Below are positions 1-8,477 of a stretch of 33,848 nucleotides of DNA, one piece after another. Position numbers and translations under genes: made by a program. Origin of the DNA: Anaerococcus sp. (lineage in GTDB: Bacteria; Bacillota; Clostridia; Tissierellales; Peptoniphilaceae); the NCBI GenBank assembly GCA_022780515.1, contig JALEUV010000012.1:1-33848 (forward strand), read 5' to 3'. The notes beneath the pieces were generated by a model. That model saw nothing but the letters and a program-made list of their open reading frames with translations, was not told where the DNA came from and searched no databases. Position 1 is the first letter of the stretch. Every line of letters begins with the position of its first letter.

Positions 1-93
1 TTCATCTACTTTGTCTACAGTCTGAGAAATATCTATTTCCTTTTATTTATTATAAATGGGTATATATGTAATACAAAAATTAAAGGAGGTATT
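1..93 (+). promoter_or_regulatory. Upstream region of the trehalose operon
   Basis: This short AT-rich region leads into the trehalose permease. A strong ribosome binding site AAAGGAGG lies at 82-89, four bases before the ATG. A small palindrome TGTAATACA at 67-75 sits where an operator could act, but it is short and I cannot tie it to a named regulator. A clear paired -35/-10 was not found; TATAAA at 51-56 is the best -10 candidate. Confidence 0.3.
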
Positions 94-1539
94 ATGGGTA
101 AGTATAGTGAAGATGCTAAAAAGCTCAATAAATATGTCGGAGGAGATAGTAATATCTCTACTGTAACTCACTGTGTAACAAGGATGCGTTTTGTTTTGAA
201 CGACCCTTCCAAGGCTGATGTAGATGCCATCGAGGATATTCCTTCAGTCAAAGGCTCTTTTACCCAAGCAGGACAGTTCCAAGTTATCATAGGAAATGAT
301 GTCGATAATTTCTATAATGATTTCATAGCTATATCTAGTGCTACCGAAGCTAGTAAGGACGAAGTCAAAAAGGATGCTAGTAAGAATCAAAATGTCTTGC
401 AAAGGATATCTTCTGTTTTGGCAGAGATTTTTGCACCACTAATTCCTGCTATTATTGTAGGAGGTCTGCTCCTAGGTTTTAGAAATATCTTAGAGGGCAT
501 TCAGTTTGGATTTTTGGGTGGTCAAACAATCGTAGAGTCTTATGTCTTCTGGAGGGGAGTCAATGACTTCTTATGGCTAATATGTGAGGCTATTTTCCAC
601 TACCTACCAGTAGGTATTACTTGGTCAATCACCAGGAAGATGGGTACTAGTCAAATTTTGGGAATAGTTTTGGGTATTACATTGATATCACCTAATTTAC
701 TTCTAAATGCCTATGAAGTAGCCAATGGTGGCGAAATTCCTATATGGGACTTTGGATTTTTCCAAATACAAAGGATAGGTTATCAAGCTCAAGTAATTCC
801 AGCAATGCTTGCAGGATTTTTACTTGTTTATTTGGAGAGGTTCTTCAAGAAGGTCATCCCTCAAGCTATTTCAATGATTTTTGTACCTTTGTTCTCCCTA
901 GTTCCTACAGTCCTCTTGGCTCATTTGATTTTGGGACCTATAGGATGGAAGGTAGGATCTATGATTTCTAACTTGGTTTATAGTGGTTTAACTTCAACCT
1001 TTAGTTGGATCTTTGCTGGTATATTTGGACTCTTCTATGCACCACTTGTTATAACTGGTCTTCACCACATGACCAATGCTATAGACTTACAATTAGCCAA
1101 TGATTTTGGTGGAACAATCCTTTGGCCAATGATCGCTCTATCCAATATAGCCCAAGCAAGTGCAGTTATTGCTGTAATTTATCTTCATAGGGGAGACAGT
1201 AAGGAAGAACAAATCTCTATACCTGCAGCGATTTCTGCCTACCTCGGTGTAACAGAGCCAGCCCTTTTTGGTATCAATATCAAATATGGCTTTCCTTTTA
1301 TAGCAGGTATGATAGGCTCAGCCCTAGCAGGAGTATTTTCTGTATCAACCAAGACTATGGCCTATAATATTGGTATAGGAGGTCTGCCAGGAATCCTATC
1401 AATCAAGTCTGGATCCTATATTACCTTTGCTATAGCCATGGCAATAGCGATAATTGTTCCTGTAATCTTGACCATTATCTTTGAAAAAAGATCTATGTTT
1501 AAAAACAAGATTGAATTTAAGACACCAAGTTTCTCATAG
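94..1539 (+). CDS. treP: PTS trehalose-type transporter, EIIBC
   Basis: A membrane permease of the phosphotransferase system, predicted to import trehalose (or a related glucoside) and phosphorylate it to trehalose 6-phosphate. Residues 1-90 form the EIIB domain, with the phosphorylated cysteine C27 in the motif THCVTRMRF. From about residue 105 onward the EIIC domain follows with about ten hydrophobic segments and the conserved patches GLHHMTNAID and GVTEPALFG. There is no EIIA domain and no EIIA gene nearby, as is common for trehalose and sucrose permeases that borrow a glucose-type EIIA. The phospho-trehalase gene begins 8 bases after its stop, which is the main reason for the trehalose assignment; specificity within the glucose-sucrose EII family is otherwise inferred. 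Confidence 0.9.
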   Translation: MGKYSEDAKKLNKYVGGDSNISTVTHCVTRMRFVLNDPSKADVDAIEDIPSVKGSFTQAGQFQVIIGNDVDNFYNDFIAISSATEASKDEVKKDASKNQNVLQRISSVLAEIFAPLIPAIIVGGLLLGFRNILEGIQFGFLGGQTIVESYVFWRGVNDFLWLICEAIFHYLPVGITWSITRKMGTSQILGIVLGITLISPNLLLNAYEVANGGEIPIWDFGFFQIQRIGYQAQVIPAMLAGFLLVYLERFFKKVIPQAISMIFVPLFSLVPTVLLAHLILGPIGWKVGSMISNLVYSGLTSTFSWIFAGIFGLFYAPLVITGLHHMTNAIDLQLANDFGGTILWPMIALSNIAQASAVIAVIYLHRGDSKEEQISIPAAISAYLGVTEPALFGINIKYGFPFIAGMIGSALAGVFSVSTKTMAYNIGIGGLPGILSIKSGSYITFAIAMAIAIIVPVILTIIFEKRSMFKNKIEFKTPSFS

Positions 1540-1547
1540 GAGATTGT

Positions 1548-3209
1548 ATGAATTTAGGTAAGCAAGTTATATATCAAGCCTATCCCAGGTCTTTTAAAGA
1601 TACTAGTGGCAATGGTATAGGAGACCTTGAGGGGATTAGGCAAAAGGCTGATTATTTTAAGAAGTTAGGAGTTGATATGGTTTGGATAAATCCATTCTTT
1701 GTATCGCCTCAAAATGATAATGGCTATGATATAGCCGACTACTACCATGTAGATCCCTTGTTTGGGACTGATGAGGATCTGGATGATTTGATTAAGACCT
1801 TTGATGAGAAGGGGCTTGGTCTTATGTTCGATATGGTACTTAATCATACATCTACATCTCATGAGTGGTTCCAAAAGGCTCTTGGAGGCGATGAGTATTA
1901 CCAAGATTTCTATTATATAAGGGATGGTAAAAATGGGTCTTACCCAAACAACTGGACTTCCAAATTCGGGGGTCCAGCCTGGAATAAGTTTGGTGATACT
2001 GGGAAATATTACCTATGCCTCTATGATAAAAGTCAGGCTGATTTAAATTGGCACAATAAAAATGTCCGCAAAGAACTTTATAAGATAGTAAATTATTGGA
2101 TAGATAAAGGTATAAAGGGCTTTAGGTTTGATGTTCTAAATGTCATCGGCAAGTCCAAGGACCTTAAGGATAGTTCAGGCAATATCGATGAGGAGAAGAA
2201 ACTCTATACCGATACTAGAATTGTCCATGAATGGATAGAGGAGCTAAATGAAAATACCTTTGGCAAGTATGAGGATATAATAACTGTAGGGGAGATGAGT
2301 TCAACAGATGTTCATAACTCAGCTCTCTATAGTAATCCTGAGGGAAGTGAATTATCCATGGTCTTTAGCTTCCACCATCTCAAAGTTGACTATAAGTACG
2401 GAGAAAAATGGACTGACGCAAGCTTTGATTTCAAAAAACTAAAGAGTACCCTAAACTACTGGCAAGGAGAGATGCAAGAGCATAGTGGGTGGAACGCCTT
2501 ATTTTTTAATAACCATGACCAGACTAGGGCAAATACGAGGTTTGGCGATGTAGACAATTACCACTACCAAACTTCTACCATGCTAGCTCAAACCATCCAC
2601 CTAATGAGGGGGACTCCTTTCATTTATCAGGGAGAAGAAATAGGTATGACAGATCCTGACTATGGATCAATAGATGATTACAAGGATATCGAAAGTCTAA
2701 ACGCTTATAAGGATCTCATTAATAAGGGGCTTAATGAGGAGAAAGCCTTCAAAATTATTAAACAAAAGTCCAGGGATAATTCTAGAACTCCTATGCAATG
2801 GGATGACAGCTCAAATGCTGGCTTTAGTGAGGAGACCCCTTGGATTAAGGTAAATGATAATTATAAGGAAATTAATGTAAAAAATGCCCTTGCAGATAAA
2901 AATTCTATCTTTTACTATTACAAAAAACTAATCGACCTAAGGAAGGAAGAAGCTACCATATCAGATGGTTTGTATTTCCCAATTCTTGAAGATGATGAGA
3001 ATATCCTTGCCTTTGTAAGAGAATATGAGGGTAATGTCCTAGTGAACTTTTCCAACTTTACTGACAAGAGCTTAGAAGTTGATTTAGAAAACATAGTCGA
3101 CTCCTACCAAGAATATGAATACTTGCTAGGTAATTACGGAAGAGTCGAAATAAATAAAAAAATAGAGCTAAGGCCCTACGAGTGCCTTGCCCTTATTAAA
3201 AGATTTTAG
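1548..3209 (+). CDS. treC: Alpha,alpha-phosphotrehalase (GH13)
   Basis: A cytoplasmic glycoside hydrolase family 13 enzyme expected to split trehalose 6-phosphate into glucose and glucose 6-phosphate. The N-terminus KQVIYQAYPRSFKDTSGNG is typical of the TreC/oligo-1,6-glucosidase group. The catalytic triad is visible: nucleophile D195 in GFRFD, acid/base E249 in TVGE, and D324 in NNHDQTR. VLNHTS near residue 100 and IYQGEEIGM are further family motifs. The 553-residue length is normal. It follows the EIIBC gene by 8 bases and is followed at once by a strong terminator, so the two genes form a compact trehalose operon. No treR regulator is present here. Confidence 0.93.
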   Translation: MNLGKQVIYQAYPRSFKDTSGNGIGDLEGIRQKADYFKKLGVDMVWINPFFVSPQNDNGYDIADYYHVDPLFGTDEDLDDLIKTFDEKGLGLMFDMVLNHTSTSHEWFQKALGGDEYYQDFYYIRDGKNGSYPNNWTSKFGGPAWNKFGDTGKYYLCLYDKSQADLNWHNKNVRKELYKIVNYWIDKGIKGFRFDVLNVIGKSKDLKDSSGNIDEEKKLYTDTRIVHEWIEELNENTFGKYEDIITVGEMSSTDVHNSALYSNPEGSELSMVFSFHHLKVDYKYGEKWTDASFDFKKLKSTLNYWQGEMQEHSGWNALFFNNHDQTRANTRFGDVDNYHYQTSTMLAQTIHLMRGTPFIYQGEEIGMTDPDYGSIDDYKDIESLNAYKDLINKGLNEEKAFKIIKQKSRDNSRTPMQWDDSSNAGFSEETPWIKVNDNYKEINVKNALADKNSIFYYYKKLIDLRKEEATISDGLYFPILEDDENILAFVREYEGNVLVNFSNFTDKSLEVDLENIVDSYQEYEYLLGNYGRVEINKKIELRPYECLALIKRF

Positions 3210-3233
3210 CCCGGGGTCATCCCCGGGATTTTT
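3210..3233 (+). terminator. Terminator of the trehalose operon
   Basis: A perfect 7-bp GC stem (CCCGGGG at 3210-3216 with CCCCGGG at 3221-3227), loop TCAT, then a T run at 3229-3233. It starts immediately after the treC stop. Confidence 0.92.
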
Positions 3234-3303
3234 GTGGTTATAGGAAAAGAATTCTAAGGTTCATTATTATATTTATAAGGATCAAGACCATTAGGATTAG
3301 ATC

Positions 3304-3480
3304 CTACCTCCTTAACTTTTTCCTGCTATCCATATAGATAACCAAGAAAACTACTATAGAAGAAAGCAAGGTAATGACATAGTATAGTTGACTTCCTTCT
3401 GGAGGCCTATAGAAAAACTCGAACTAAGCAAAAGCCAACCATAGTATATGGTAATATCTTATTTCAAAATCATCTTTCAT
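3304..3480 (-). pseudogene. Broken small membrane protein gene
   Basis: On the minus strand an ATG at 3480-3478, preceded by a good ribosome binding site (AAGAGGG), opens a frame starting MKDDFEIRYYHILWLAFA. After 18 codons there is an in-frame TAG at 3426-3424. The same frame then continues for about 39 more residues with a hydrophobic segment (YYVITLLSSIVVFLVIYMD) and a basic end before a stop at 3306-3304. This looks like a short two-helix membrane protein killed by one nonsense mutation. I do not recognise the family. Its position beside a dead ABC exporter suggests both belonged to one lost locus. Confidence 0.4.
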
Positions 3481-3705
3481 TAGGATACCCTCTTTTCTTA
3501 TTTATAAGACTCTTAAAACACAAGTCGGATAAGTAGCAAACTTACTAATCCCCATCTTAAGATTTGAAAAATTTAGACTTATAATTTTCTTAATTATATA
3601 ATATGTCAATAAGATTTCGATAGGTAAAATTATTTACTATAATAGAAGGATTTTTGGATTAATTCTTACTTATAATCTATAAGTTGAGGGGGATAGGTTA
3701 TTTGC
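3481..3705. other. Gene-poor AT-rich spacer
   Basis: No credible coding frame, RNA gene or repeat was seen here. A TATAAT-like box near 3640 and general AT-richness are all that can be noted. The spacer links the broken membrane gene to the end of the collapsed ABC exporter. Confidence 0.4.
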
Positions 3706-3745
3706 AAATAAAAAATCTACCTTAATGTCAGACAAGAAGGTAGAT
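3706..3745 (-). terminator. Terminator of the minus-strand ABC exporter remnant
   Basis: A perfect 9-bp stem (ATCTACCTT at 3715-3723 with AAGGTAGAT at 3737-3745) is followed, on the minus strand, by a T-rich tail (complement of the A run at 3706-3715). It sits just past the 3' end of the permease remnant. Confidence 0.75.
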
Positions 3746-3751
3746 GGTAAT

Positions 3752-4418
3752 TTATTCTTGGCTTAGGATGGCATGCATCTTTCTTGCTTGCTATGTTGGC
3801 TGGGATTAGTCCAGCTATTAGGCTTTGGATTATTGATATTATGACTAAGATTATGGCAGCCTCCTTAGGGAGGGTAGCATAGAAGTCATTAATATTGCCT
3901 AGGTTTTGGAGCATATTTGATAGGGGGTGTTTATAAGCTTGGTTGCGATTACCCCAATGAGACCGGATAGGAGGCCGATTATGGAGGTTTCTGCTAGGAA
4001 GACTTTTCTTATATCACTCTTGGATGCCCCTATGGCCCTTAGGATACCTATTTCCTTGCTTCTTCCTCTCGGCCTTGGCGAGTCCAGTCAAGGTTAGGGC
4101 AAGCTCGACATTTTCGATAAGGCTTTGGTGGGGGATTAGGTTATAGGATTGAAAGATAAAGCCTACCTTTACATTCCTATAATAGTCCCAGTCCCTGTCA
4201 GTAAATTTCTTGGTAGACTTTCCTTCTATAATAAGCTCGCCTGACGAATACTTATCAAGTCCACCTATTATATTAAGGAGGGTGGTCTTGCCACCACCAG
4301 ATTTACCAAGGATAGAAAAAAACTCACTTTCCCTAAAGGAGATACTAACGTCCTTACGGGCTTAGGTTTCTATATTGTTGGTTTTGTATATTTTATTTAT
4401 ATTTTTTAATTGCAACAT
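3752..4418 (-). pseudogene. Collapsed MacB/LolCDE-type ABC exporter (ATPase-permease remnant)
   Basis: Reading the minus strand from an ATG at 4418, an ABC ATPase starts MLQLKNINKIYKT, hits an in-frame TAA after about 18 codons, then continues with a Walker A motif (LGKSGGGKTTLLN) and a Q-loop (VGFIFQSYNLIPH). After LTGLAKAERKK near 4080 the sequence jumps directly to the C-terminal half of an FtsX-type permease (SDIRKVFLAETSIIGLLSG, then a second helix pair ending LIAGLIPANIASKKD). The ABC signature, Walker B and the whole N-terminal permease half are missing, so a deletion has joined the two genes. Further stops and a frameshift near the end confirm decay. The family normally exports peptides, macrolides or lipoproteins. 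Confidence 0.85.
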
Positions 4419-4493
4419 ATTTCCTCTTTTCTTAAGATATTAAACTACCCCTGTAATAAATGTCAAAAGTAGTAAACTAGTTAAGAGGAGATT

Positions 4494-5549
4494 ATGGGAA
4501 GATTAAAGACAAAAGTAATTTATGAAGTAAGAGATATAAATAAAATAAAAAATAAACTTCCTTATTATAGGGACTTGGGAGTAGATACTATATCAATTGA
4601 CCTGGAGACTGATATATCTAAGACCTACCTAAGGGAGCTTTTTGCCCTAAAGGACTTCTTGCTAGATGAGAATTTTATCTTGATGGTGAGGGTCGATGTA
4701 GCTAGGATAGGAGGAAGCCTCCTAGGCAAAAAGACGGACCTAGACTTCTATAAGGATAGTCAAGTGAGAAGGGCCTTCTATGCCTTTATAAATTTTCTGG
4801 TAAAGAGGGGTATAGGTGGATTTGACTTTAAAAATATCTATGGCATCGCCAAGGACCTTGATCCATATTCTTTTATCAATATGGCAAGGGAGATTAACAA
4901 AAATGCCAGGGCCTTAAACAAGGACCTAATAACCATTGCCTACCTAAGGCCAGATCACCTAAGTTATAGGAAGTTTATTATGGCCAAGGGCATATCAGAT
5001 TTTACCTATCTCTACACTGATAAATTTGATATAAATAATATCGACCCATATCTTGCCTACAAGGAAGATACCAAAGCCCTAATTAATCAAAATTACCCCT
5101 ACGAATACCAAAGTGCAAGGGTAGGAGCGGGCTTTCTCCTAAATGGGCCCATTATTATAAGAGAAGGGGAGGAAGTGGGACTTAGGTCTGGGTTTGCTTC
5201 GACCTTTGACCTGGTTCAATATATGGACAGGGTCTCTTCCTTCTACAAGAAAATAATTTCCCTAAAGAAGTCAAACAAGATTATAGAAAGGGGCAGGGTC
5301 CTAAGAATTTTTAAGAGGGAAGAGGGAATCCTTGCCTTTACCAAGACCTACAAGAAAGATAAGGCCCTAGTAATAATAAACTTATCTCAAAAGGAAGTCC
5401 TCCTCAATACGAAAATGTACCTACCTGCCTATGATTCATACAAATTTGTCCTATCCAATTATGACAAAAGGGCTATGGTAGACCCCCTAGTCATAAGGGC
5501 CTATGAAGTGGTGGTATTTTTAGAGACTAGGGTAAAGTTTAATAATTGA
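4494..5549 (+). CDS. GH13-like protein lacking catalytic residues
   Basis: The protein follows the fold of the nearby phospho-trehalase but is about 200 residues shorter. It opens VIYEVRDINKI against VIYQAYPRSFK, keeps the beta-strand LMVRVDVA, has NFLVKRGIGGFDF against NYWIDKGIKGFRF, and ends with the same kind of beta domain (GILAFTKTYKKDKALVIINLS). The three catalytic positions are gone: the nucleophile aspartate is K113, the acid/base glutamate is Y150, and there is no NHD motif. The strand GPIIIREGEEVGL, which matches GTPFIYQGEEIGM, is retained. The frame is long and intact with a good ribosome binding site (AAGAGGAG), so it is probably a real protein. It may bind a sugar or act as a scaffold or regulator rather than hydrolyse. 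The next gene, a nucleotide-sugar dehydrogenase, begins 50 bases downstream and may be cotranscribed. Confidence 0.75.
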   Translation: MGRLKTKVIYEVRDINKIKNKLPYYRDLGVDTISIDLETDISKTYLRELFALKDFLLDENFILMVRVDVARIGGSLLGKKTDLDFYKDSQVRRAFYAFINFLVKRGIGGFDFKNIYGIAKDLDPYSFINMAREINKNARALNKDLITIAYLRPDHLSYRKFIMAKGISDFTYLYTDKFDINNIDPYLAYKEDTKALINQNYPYEYQSARVGAGFLLNGPIIIREGEEVGLRSGFASTFDLVQYMDRVSSFYKKIISLKKSNKIIERGRVLRIFKREEGILAFTKTYKKDKALVIINLSQKEVLLNTKMYLPAYDSYKFVLSNYDKRAMVDPLVIRAYEVVVFLETRVKFNN

Positions 5550-5599
5550 TAAAGATGCTAAAAGCTGTAAAGTGATTTTATAAAAGTTAAGGAGACATT

Positions 5600-6760
5600 A
5601 TGAAAATTACACTAGTAGGACTAGGCTATGTCGGCCTATCAAACGCAATATTGCTAGCACTTTCTAATGAAGTTATAGGCATAGATGTTGACGATAGAAA
5701 AATCGACATGATTAATAATAAAAAATCACCCTTAGTTGATAAGGAGATTATAGAATACTTAGAAAATAAAGACTTAAATTTGAGAGCTGAAAGGGAGGCA
5801 AAAGAGAATTACAAGAATAGCGACCTAGTAATCCTCGCCCTTCCAACCAACTATGATGAGGTCAAGGAACACTTCGATACCTCCTACCTAGATAGGGCTA
5901 TCAAAGAAGTCAAGGAAGTCAACAAGGACGTTATGATTTTGATAAAATCTACTATTCCAATTGGCTATACCGAGAGCAAGAACAAGGAATATGGATGTGA
6001 TAATATCATCTTCTCACCAGAATTTTTGAGAGAGGGTAGGGCCCTCTATGATTGCCTCCATCCAAGTCGTATAATTGTCGGAGAAAAATCTGATAGGGGA
6101 AGAGAAATTGCAGAGCTTTTCAAGGCTGAAGCCCTCAATGACCCCGAAATTATCCTCATGGAGTCAAGCGAAGCAGAAGCAGTCAAGCTCTTTGCCAATA
6201 CCTACCTTGCTATGAGGGTGGCTTACTTTAATGAGCTAGATTCTTTTGCTGAAGTAAAGGGACTTAATTCCAAGGATATAATCAAGGGAGTCTGTGGAGA
6301 TCCTAGGATAGGTAACCACTACAACAATCCTTCCTTTGGCTATGGGGGCTACTGTCTACCAAAAGATTCCATGCAACTAAGCTCCAACTTTAGAGACGTG
6401 CCAAATGCCTTGTTTAATGCAGTAGTAGATGCCAACAAGATCCGTAAGGACTTTGTATCTGATAGGATCTTGACCAAGGAGCCAAAGACCATAGGAATCT
6501 ATAGGCTAGTTATGAAAAAAGGCTCAGATAACTTTAGAAAATCTGCCATCTTTGATGTAGTTAAGAACCTCAAGGCCAAGGGATCTGAGCTAATAGTCTA
6601 TGAACCAAATGTAGATAGCGAAAACTTTGAAGGCATGAGGGTAGTAAATGACCTGGATGAATTCAAGAAGGCTGATATAATTGTTGCCAATAGGATTGAT
6701 GAAAACCTAGTAGATGTAGAAGACAAAGTTTATTCAAGAGATGTATTTAATAGGGATTAG
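5600..6760 (+). CDS. ugd: UDP-glucose/nucleotide-sugar 6-dehydrogenase
   Basis: An NAD-dependent enzyme that oxidises the C6 hydroxyl of a nucleotide sugar to a carboxylate in two steps, supplying uronic acids for capsule or other polysaccharides. The N-terminal Rossmann motif is GLGYVGLSNA with acidic D29 following. SPEFLREGRALYD, the catalytic lysine K196 in EAVKLFANTYLA and the thiol nucleophile C252 in FGYGGYCLPKD are all present. The 386-residue length fits the short single-domain-swapped class found in Gram-positive bacteria. A ribosome binding site AAGGAGAC precedes the ATG. The sugar (UDP-glucose or another) cannot be fixed from the sequence. The next gene begins 2 bases after the stop, so the two are cotranscribed. 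Confidence 0.88.
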   Translation: MKITLVGLGYVGLSNAILLALSNEVIGIDVDDRKIDMINNKKSPLVDKEIIEYLENKDLNLRAEREAKENYKNSDLVILALPTNYDEVKEHFDTSYLDRAIKEVKEVNKDVMILIKSTIPIGYTESKNKEYGCDNIIFSPEFLREGRALYDCLHPSRIIVGEKSDRGREIAELFKAEALNDPEIILMESSEAEAVKLFANTYLAMRVAYFNELDSFAEVKGLNSKDIIKGVCGDPRIGNHYNNPSFGYGGYCLPKDSMQLSSNFRDVPNALFNAVVDANKIRKDFVSDRILTKEPKTIGIYRLVMKKGSDNFRKSAIFDVVKNLKAKGSELIVYEPNVDSENFEGMRVVNDLDEFKKADIIVANRIDENLVDVEDKVYSRDVFNRD

Positions 6761-6762
6761 CC

Positions 6763-7452
6763 ATGAAAAAAAAGACCAACAAGTATATTCCGGAAGTTCA
6801 TTCTAAGCTTAGAAAATCTTTTATAAAGGTACCAGAAGGGATCTATAGGGCATCTGGGATCAAGATATTTGATAAGAGAATAAAGTCCCTCCTCTTTACG
6901 ACAGACCTCGCCATAATTAGAAATTCAAACGCTGACTCAATTATGGCAGTCTATCCCTACACTCCCCAAAATACCATCAATAGCGCCATCCTCGATGTGG
7001 CAAATGTGCCATGCTTTGTGGGAGTTGGGGGAGGTACAACCCAAGGCCTTAGGTCAAAGTATATAGCCATAGAAGCAGAACTTATGGGAGCATACGGGGT
7101 TGTAGTTAACTCTCCCATGCCCAACAAAGACATAGAATCCATTTCAGAATTCCTAGACATACCAGTTATCGCTACAGTAAGTAGCTTTGATAATGACTAT
7201 ATGGGAAAGATTGAAGCAGGGGCTGAGATCCTAAATGTGGCAGGAGGCAAGTATACAGCAGACTTAGTAAGGGAAATTAGAAAAAATATCGGCAATGAAT
7301 TTCCAATAATCGCAAGTGGGGGCAAGGAAAACCACCATATCTTAGAAACAATCGAAGCTGGTGCCAATGCCATATCCTACACACCACCTTCAAGCTCTGA
7401 AGTCTTTGCAAGTATGATGGATGCTTATAGAAACAGGAGAGATGATGAATAA
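6763..7452 (+). CDS. Beta/alpha-barrel protein of unknown substrate
   Basis: A 229-residue soluble protein with the look of a phosphate-binding TIM barrel. Alternating strands can be seen (LAIIRNS, VPCFVGVGGG, YGVVVNSPMPN, IPVIATVSS, AEILNVAGG, FPIIASGGK). The C-terminal IIASGGKENHHILETIEAGANAI resembles the phosphate-gripping loops of HisA, ThiG and KDPG-aldolase families. The glycine-rich VGVGGGTTQG near residue 87 is a second loop of interest. No catalytic set is distinctive enough to name a reaction. It lies 2 bases after ugd, and the next gene starts inside its last codons, so it is in an operon with both. Confidence 0.6.
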   Translation: MKKKTNKYIPEVHSKLRKSFIKVPEGIYRASGIKIFDKRIKSLLFTTDLAIIRNSNADSIMAVYPYTPQNTINSAILDVANVPCFVGVGGGTTQGLRSKYIAIEAELMGAYGVVVNSPMPNKDIESISEFLDIPVIATVSSFDNDYMGKIEAGAEILNVAGGKYTADLVREIRKNIGNEFPIIASGGKENHHILETIEAGANAISYTPPSSSEVFASMMDAYRNRRDDE

Positions 7453-8386
7453 ATTATATCCAGGATTTTTGACAGATGTTGGTAATATCAAGGTGGGACA
7501 TGTCCAAAATAATGATGCAGGAACAGGGTGTTCAGTAATAATTCCCGATGAAGGCAACACCGGTGCCGTAGAAGTAAGGGGGTCAGCTCCAGGAACTCGT
7601 GAAACAGACCTCCTAAGCCCAACCAACCAAGTGAGCTCCCTTAATGCAGTAGTCCTTGCAGGTGGATCTGCCTTCGGACTTGAAGCTGCAAGTGGAGTAA
7701 TGAAGGCCCTCGAAGAAGAAAAAAAAGGACTTGATGTAGGAGTCGGTGTCGTCCCTATAGTAAGCTCAGCAGTCCTCTTTGACCTTGCCTACAAGGATAG
7801 CTCAACTCGTCCAGACGAAGCCATGGGTAGGGAAGCCCTAGCTAAGGCGACCTATGACAACAAAGACATGGGCCTAATTGGAGCAGGAAGTGGAGCGACA
7901 GTTGGCAAGGCCTTCGGAATGGATTTCGCCCAAAAGTCAGGACTTGGTCAAGCAAGCCTAAGGCTTGGAGAGCTGGTAGTAAGTGCCATGGTAGCAGTAA
8001 ATGCCTTTGGGGATATCTTCGATGATGAAAGAAATGAGCAAATAGCAGGACCAAGGGTAGATAGCAAGATGGTAAAAACAATGGATAATATAGAAAAAAT
8101 TGCCAAAAACTTCGCTGACCTTGAAGGCAAAGACACCACCATAGGAATAGTCGCAACCAATGCGACCTTCGATAAAACAGGCCTAACCAAAATCACCCAA
8201 ATGACCCACGACGGCTACGCCAGAGCCATAAACCCAGTCCATACTATGTTTGATGGGGATACAATCTTTGCAGTATCAACCAACAAGGTAGAAGCCGACA
8301 TCACCCTCGTAGGAGCCCTCGGAGCCAAGGTTATGGCAAGGGCCATAGCCAATGCAATTTATAGTAGCCAAAGTCAAGAAAATTAG
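7445..8386 (+). CDS. P1 family (DmpA-like) autoprocessing peptidase
   Basis: A member of the N-terminal-nucleophile DmpA/BapA/NylC superfamily, cytoplasmic enzymes that cut themselves into two chains and act as aminopeptidases or amide hydrolases. The hallmark N-terminal region is visible (DVGNIKVGHVQN, GTGCSVIIP, VRGSAPGTRETDLL, LAGGSAFGLEAA). Self-cleavage is expected before T231 in GKDTTIGIVATN, as judged from related threonine-nucleophile members. Two earlier ATGs exist, but the ribosome binding site AGGAGA at 7435-7440 suits the ATG at 7445, giving 313 residues and an 8-base overlap with the previous gene. The natural substrate is unknown. The overlap implies translational coupling to the barrel protein. 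Confidence 0.85.
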   Translation: MNKLYPGFLTDVGNIKVGHVQNNDAGTGCSVIIPDEGNTGAVEVRGSAPGTRETDLLSPTNQVSSLNAVVLAGGSAFGLEAASGVMKALEEEKKGLDVGVGVVPIVSSAVLFDLAYKDSSTRPDEAMGREALAKATYDNKDMGLIGAGSGATVGKAFGMDFAQKSGLGQASLRLGELVVSAMVAVNAFGDIFDDERNEQIAGPRVDSKMVKTMDNIEKIAKNFADLEGKDTTIGIVATNATFDKTGLTKITQMTHDGYARAINPVHTMFDGDTIFAVSTNKVEADITLVGALGAKVMARAIANAIYSSQSQEN

Positions 8387-8415
8387 TTGACAAGCTAGCT
8401 CTTAGAGAGTAACAT
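8387..8415 (+). promoter_or_regulatory. Promoter of the rpsF-ssb-rpsR operon
   Basis: A consensus -35 TTGACA at 8387-8392 begins on the base after the upstream stop codon. It is followed after 17 bases by TAACAT at 8410-8415, a four-of-six -10. Transcription would begin about 8422, just ahead of the leader hairpin. Confidence 0.6.
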
Positions 8416-8420
8416 ATAAG

Positions 8421-8470
8421 GGTAATTCTCTACTCCGTATTAATAAGCGGGGTCATAGACCGTAGGGAGG
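8421..8470 (+). promoter_or_regulatory. Probable S6:S18 ribosomal leader
   Basis: In the short 5' leader of rpsF, ACTCCG at 8432-8437 pairs with CGGGGT at 8448-8453. Further 3' the strand GACCGTAG at 8458-8465 can pair its GTAG with CTAC at 8430-8433. A CCG together with a downstream ACCG in the leader of rpsF is the known mark of the S6:S18-binding RNA that mimics 16S rRNA helix 22 and gives feedback control of the operon. Identification is by position and motif, not by a model score. Confidence 0.5.
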
Positions 8471-8477
8471 TGAAATA

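Noticed and set aside
3304..3480. TAG at 3426-3424 as a recoded stop (e.g. pyrrolysine)
   Set aside because: Other genes here use TAG as a normal stop, and the locus is surrounded by decayed genes, so a simple nonsense mutation is the better reading.
7842..8196. Minus-strand open frames opposite the P1 peptidase
   Set aside because: Low-complexity Leu/His- or Ser/Leu-rich translations without ribosome binding sites, mirror images of a well-supported gene.
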